Source: Firmicutes bacterium UBA1426
GTDB lineage: Bacteria; Bacillota; Clostridia; Peptostreptococcales; Anaerovoracaceae
DNA length: 7,472 nucleotides
Reading direction: 5' to 3'
NCBI GenBank assembly: GCA_002329675.1
Contig: DCUA01000182.1
Span: 1,085-8,556 of the forward strand
Part shown: one piece after another, positions 6,306-7,472 of the stretch
How positions within the stretch are numbered: the stretch's first letter is position 1
Layout of the letters: each line of letters opens with the position of its first letter
Notes under the pieces: generated by a model
Database searches by the model: none
What the model was told of the DNA's origin: nothing
What the model saw: only the letters and a program-made list of their open reading frames with translations
Program-made: the position numbers and the translations under genes

Positions 6306-7378
6306 TTTGCTTCCCCTTCCTTATAGCTCTTAACCGAATCGCCCTCTACGAGGTCCGCCTCAGGAGAAATCAGCAAATCTCCCTCTTTAAGCCCATTTAG
6401 GACCAAGACGTTAGAACCGAAGCCGGCATCGATTTCCACCTGTTCTTTTTTCACCTTGCCCTCACGATAGAGCAAGACAAACCCCGCATTTGATTCTTCA
6501 GCAGTGAAATATTTTTTAGGAATCACAATGGCGGCGTCCTTTTCCAAGAGTAGGATTTCTAAGCTCACGGTCAGGTTGGATGCTATATAAGGGAAGTCCT
6601 CCGGAACTTTGATCTTGATTTCAAAAGTACCGGTTTCCTTGTTAATCCGGGGTGTAATGCTGTCGACTTCACTCCTGATAGCGCCTGTGTTTGAGTCGCC
6701 CACTGAAATCAGCACAGCCACGCCTTCCTTTATGACAGGAAAGTACTTTTCATCTACTTCCGCCGTAATCCGATAGCCATCAACGCTTCCGATATCCACG
6801 AGAGACTGGCCCGCTTTCACATATTCACCCGGCGCTACGTAAGTCTTCAGGAGCAAGGAATCCCATGGAACGCGAAGCTTGTATTTGTTCGCATTTTCAG
6901 CCGCGATTTCGACTTGGAGTAAAGCCGCCTTTTGTTGGGAAACGGCAGAATCCAATGCATTTTTTCTGGCGGTAAGTTCAACTTGAGAAATAGCTCCTTC
7001 CTCAAAGAGGGTTTTTGCATTGTTATAGTCGGTGCGGGAAGTGGAGACCAGAGAGCCCAGTCGGCTATACTCGGTGGAGGCCGTGCTATACTCTGTTGTC
7101 ACCGGGTTTTCAATTTCCAGCAGCAATTCACCGGCGGACACCGTGCCACCCTCTTCTGCAGTGAGTGACTTCACAGTTCCGCTAACCTCAGCGATCAGGG
7201 TAGTTTCCTGAGCAGGCCCCAACTGCCCAACGGCAATGATTTTCTCCGCATAGGGTTTCACTTCTACGGCCAGAACTTCCACCGGACCAGCCCCATTCCC
7301 CACAAAGAAAAGAGCGGCAACGATGAGGACTGCCGGGATAGCAACTAGCAAAACGCGTTTCATATTCTTTTTCTTCAT
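6302..7378 (-). CDS. Periplasmic adaptor / membrane-fusion protein (HlyD/MacA/YknX family)
   Basis: This 358-residue adaptor is anchored by one N-terminal helix (9-26) behind a basic stretch (KKKNMKR), with no lipobox cysteine. Domains in order: first lipoyl half (61-90, ending EGGTVSAGELLLEIENP), an alpha-helical hairpin of modest length (about 95-165, with LFEEGAISQVELTARKNAL), second lipoyl half (168-198, ending APGEYVKAGQSLVDIGSV), a beta-barrel (about 200-275), and a membrane-proximal domain (280-350, beginning AAIVIPKKYF). It should bridge the permease's extracytoplasmic domain. The start is taken as ATG 7378, with AGGAG 11 nt upstream (complement of 7390-7394). A GTG at 7390 extends the frame by 4 residues but overlaps that ribosome binding site, and ATG 7363 lacks one. 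It is first in the operon. No TolC-like channel gene is in the window, which fits a single-membrane bacterium using the MFP without an outer-membrane partner, as known for YknWXYZ. Confidence 0.92.
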   Translation of the reverse strand: MKKKNMKRVLLVAIPAVLIVAALFFVGNGAGPVEVLAVEVKPYAEKIIAVGQLGPAQETTLIAEVSGTVKSLTAEEGGTVSAGELLLEIENPVTTEYSTASTEYSRLGSLVSTSRTDYNNAKTLFEEGAISQVELTARKNALDSAVSQQKAALLQVEIAAENANKYKLRVPWDSLLLKTYVAPGEYVKAGQSLVDIGSVDGYRITAEVDEKYFPVIKEGVAVLISVGDSNTGAIRSEVDSITPRINKETGTFEIKIKVPEDFPYIASNLTVSLEILLLEKDAAIVIPKKYFTAEESNAGFVLLYREGKVKKEQVEIDAGFGSNVLVLNGLKEGDLLISPEADLVEGDSVKSYKEGEAN

Positions 7379-7389
7379 AATAATACGCA

Positions 7390-7394
7390 CTCCT
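7390..7394 (-). promoter_or_regulatory. Ribosome binding site of the MFP gene, decides its start
   Basis: On the minus strand AGGAG lies 11 nt before ATG 7378. It shares its last G with the alternative GTG codon at 7390, so it cannot serve that start. The spacing is on the long side, leaving some uncertainty. Confidence 0.55.
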
Positions 7395-7409
7395 GTACTT
7401 TAGAAGTCG

Positions 7410-7440
7410 GATATATAATATTGAAAGCCAACTTTCTAAT
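7410..7440 (-). promoter_or_regulatory. AT-rich promoter-like region with a small palindrome upstream of the MFP-ABC operon
   Basis: About 40-60 bases before the MFP start, the minus strand carries overlapping -10-like hexamers (TATTAT, TATATC) in an AT-rich patch. TAGAAA lies 17 bases before TATATC as a poor -35. Directly upstream, GAAAGCCAACTTTC (7423-7436) is a palindrome of two 5-base arms around 4 bases. It could be an operator overlapping the promoter. No consensus is convincing and the region upstream is cut by the window edge. Confidence 0.3.
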
Positions 7441-7472
7441 ACCCAACGCATAAAGAAGCAAACCTTACAGAA

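Noticed and set aside
7414..7419. Perfect TATAAT on the plus strand, as a divergent promoter
   Set aside because: No acceptable -35 is found 16-18 bases upstream (TCCTGT at the expected place) and no plus-strand gene begins in the remaining bases of the window.
7188..7451. Minus-strand 87-codon frame overlapping the MFP start
   Set aside because: It lies in another frame of the MFP coding sequence, has no ribosome binding site or recognisable product, and is best explained as a shadow.

Overview
The window looks like a chromosomal segment from a low-to-mid GC Firmicute, most likely a member of the Clostridia. The grounds are strong AGGAGG-type ribosome binding sites, TTG starts, 4-bp ATGA/TTGA gene overlaps, and the order dCMP deaminase - TagO/WecA-type transferase - UDP-GlcNAc 2-epimerase. 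I recall that order from Clostridia such as Moorella and Desulfotomaculum relatives, where it lies between upp/glyA genes and the ATP synthase operon. The assignment is by protein style and gene order only; no rRNA or other phylogenetic marker is present.

Layout. (1) Positions 49-2692, plus strand: a tightly coupled three-gene operon. A ComEB-type dCMP deaminase makes dUMP for thymidylate synthesis. It is followed by a polyprenyl-phosphate GlcNAc-1-phosphate transferase (TagO/WecA) and a non-hydrolysing UDP-GlcNAc 2-epimerase (WecB/MnaA). The last two supply the lipid-linked GlcNAc primer and UDP-ManNAc for cell-wall or surface glycopolymers. (2) Positions 2695-2924: a cluster of short GC-rich imperfect palindromes with the core GGGGTCTGTCCCC. 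Three are in minus orientation and three in plus orientation, around a unique AT-rich centre of about 55 bp. A further copy forms the first 16 bases of the window, directly before the dCMP deaminase ribosome binding site, so copies bracket the operon. (3) Positions 2952-4322, plus strand: a MATE-family multidrug/Na+(H+) antiporter. The open frame can be read back through the repeats to an ATG at 2808, but a TTG at 2952 is the more likely start. (4) Positions 4349-7378, minus strand and convergent with the MATE gene: a three-gene MacAB/YknXYZ-type ABC operon in the order membrane-fusion protein, FtsX/MacB-fold permease, LolD/MacB-type ATPase. Each junction overlaps.

Working together: the two export systems (MATE and MFP-ABC) are not mechanistically tied to the wall-precursor operon. 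The ABC system is a complete tripartite-like set minus any outer-membrane channel. No gene of an undescribed system is visible. The most unusual feature is the repeat cluster and how it has become the leader, or possibly an 11-residue-periodic N-terminal extension, of the MATE gene.
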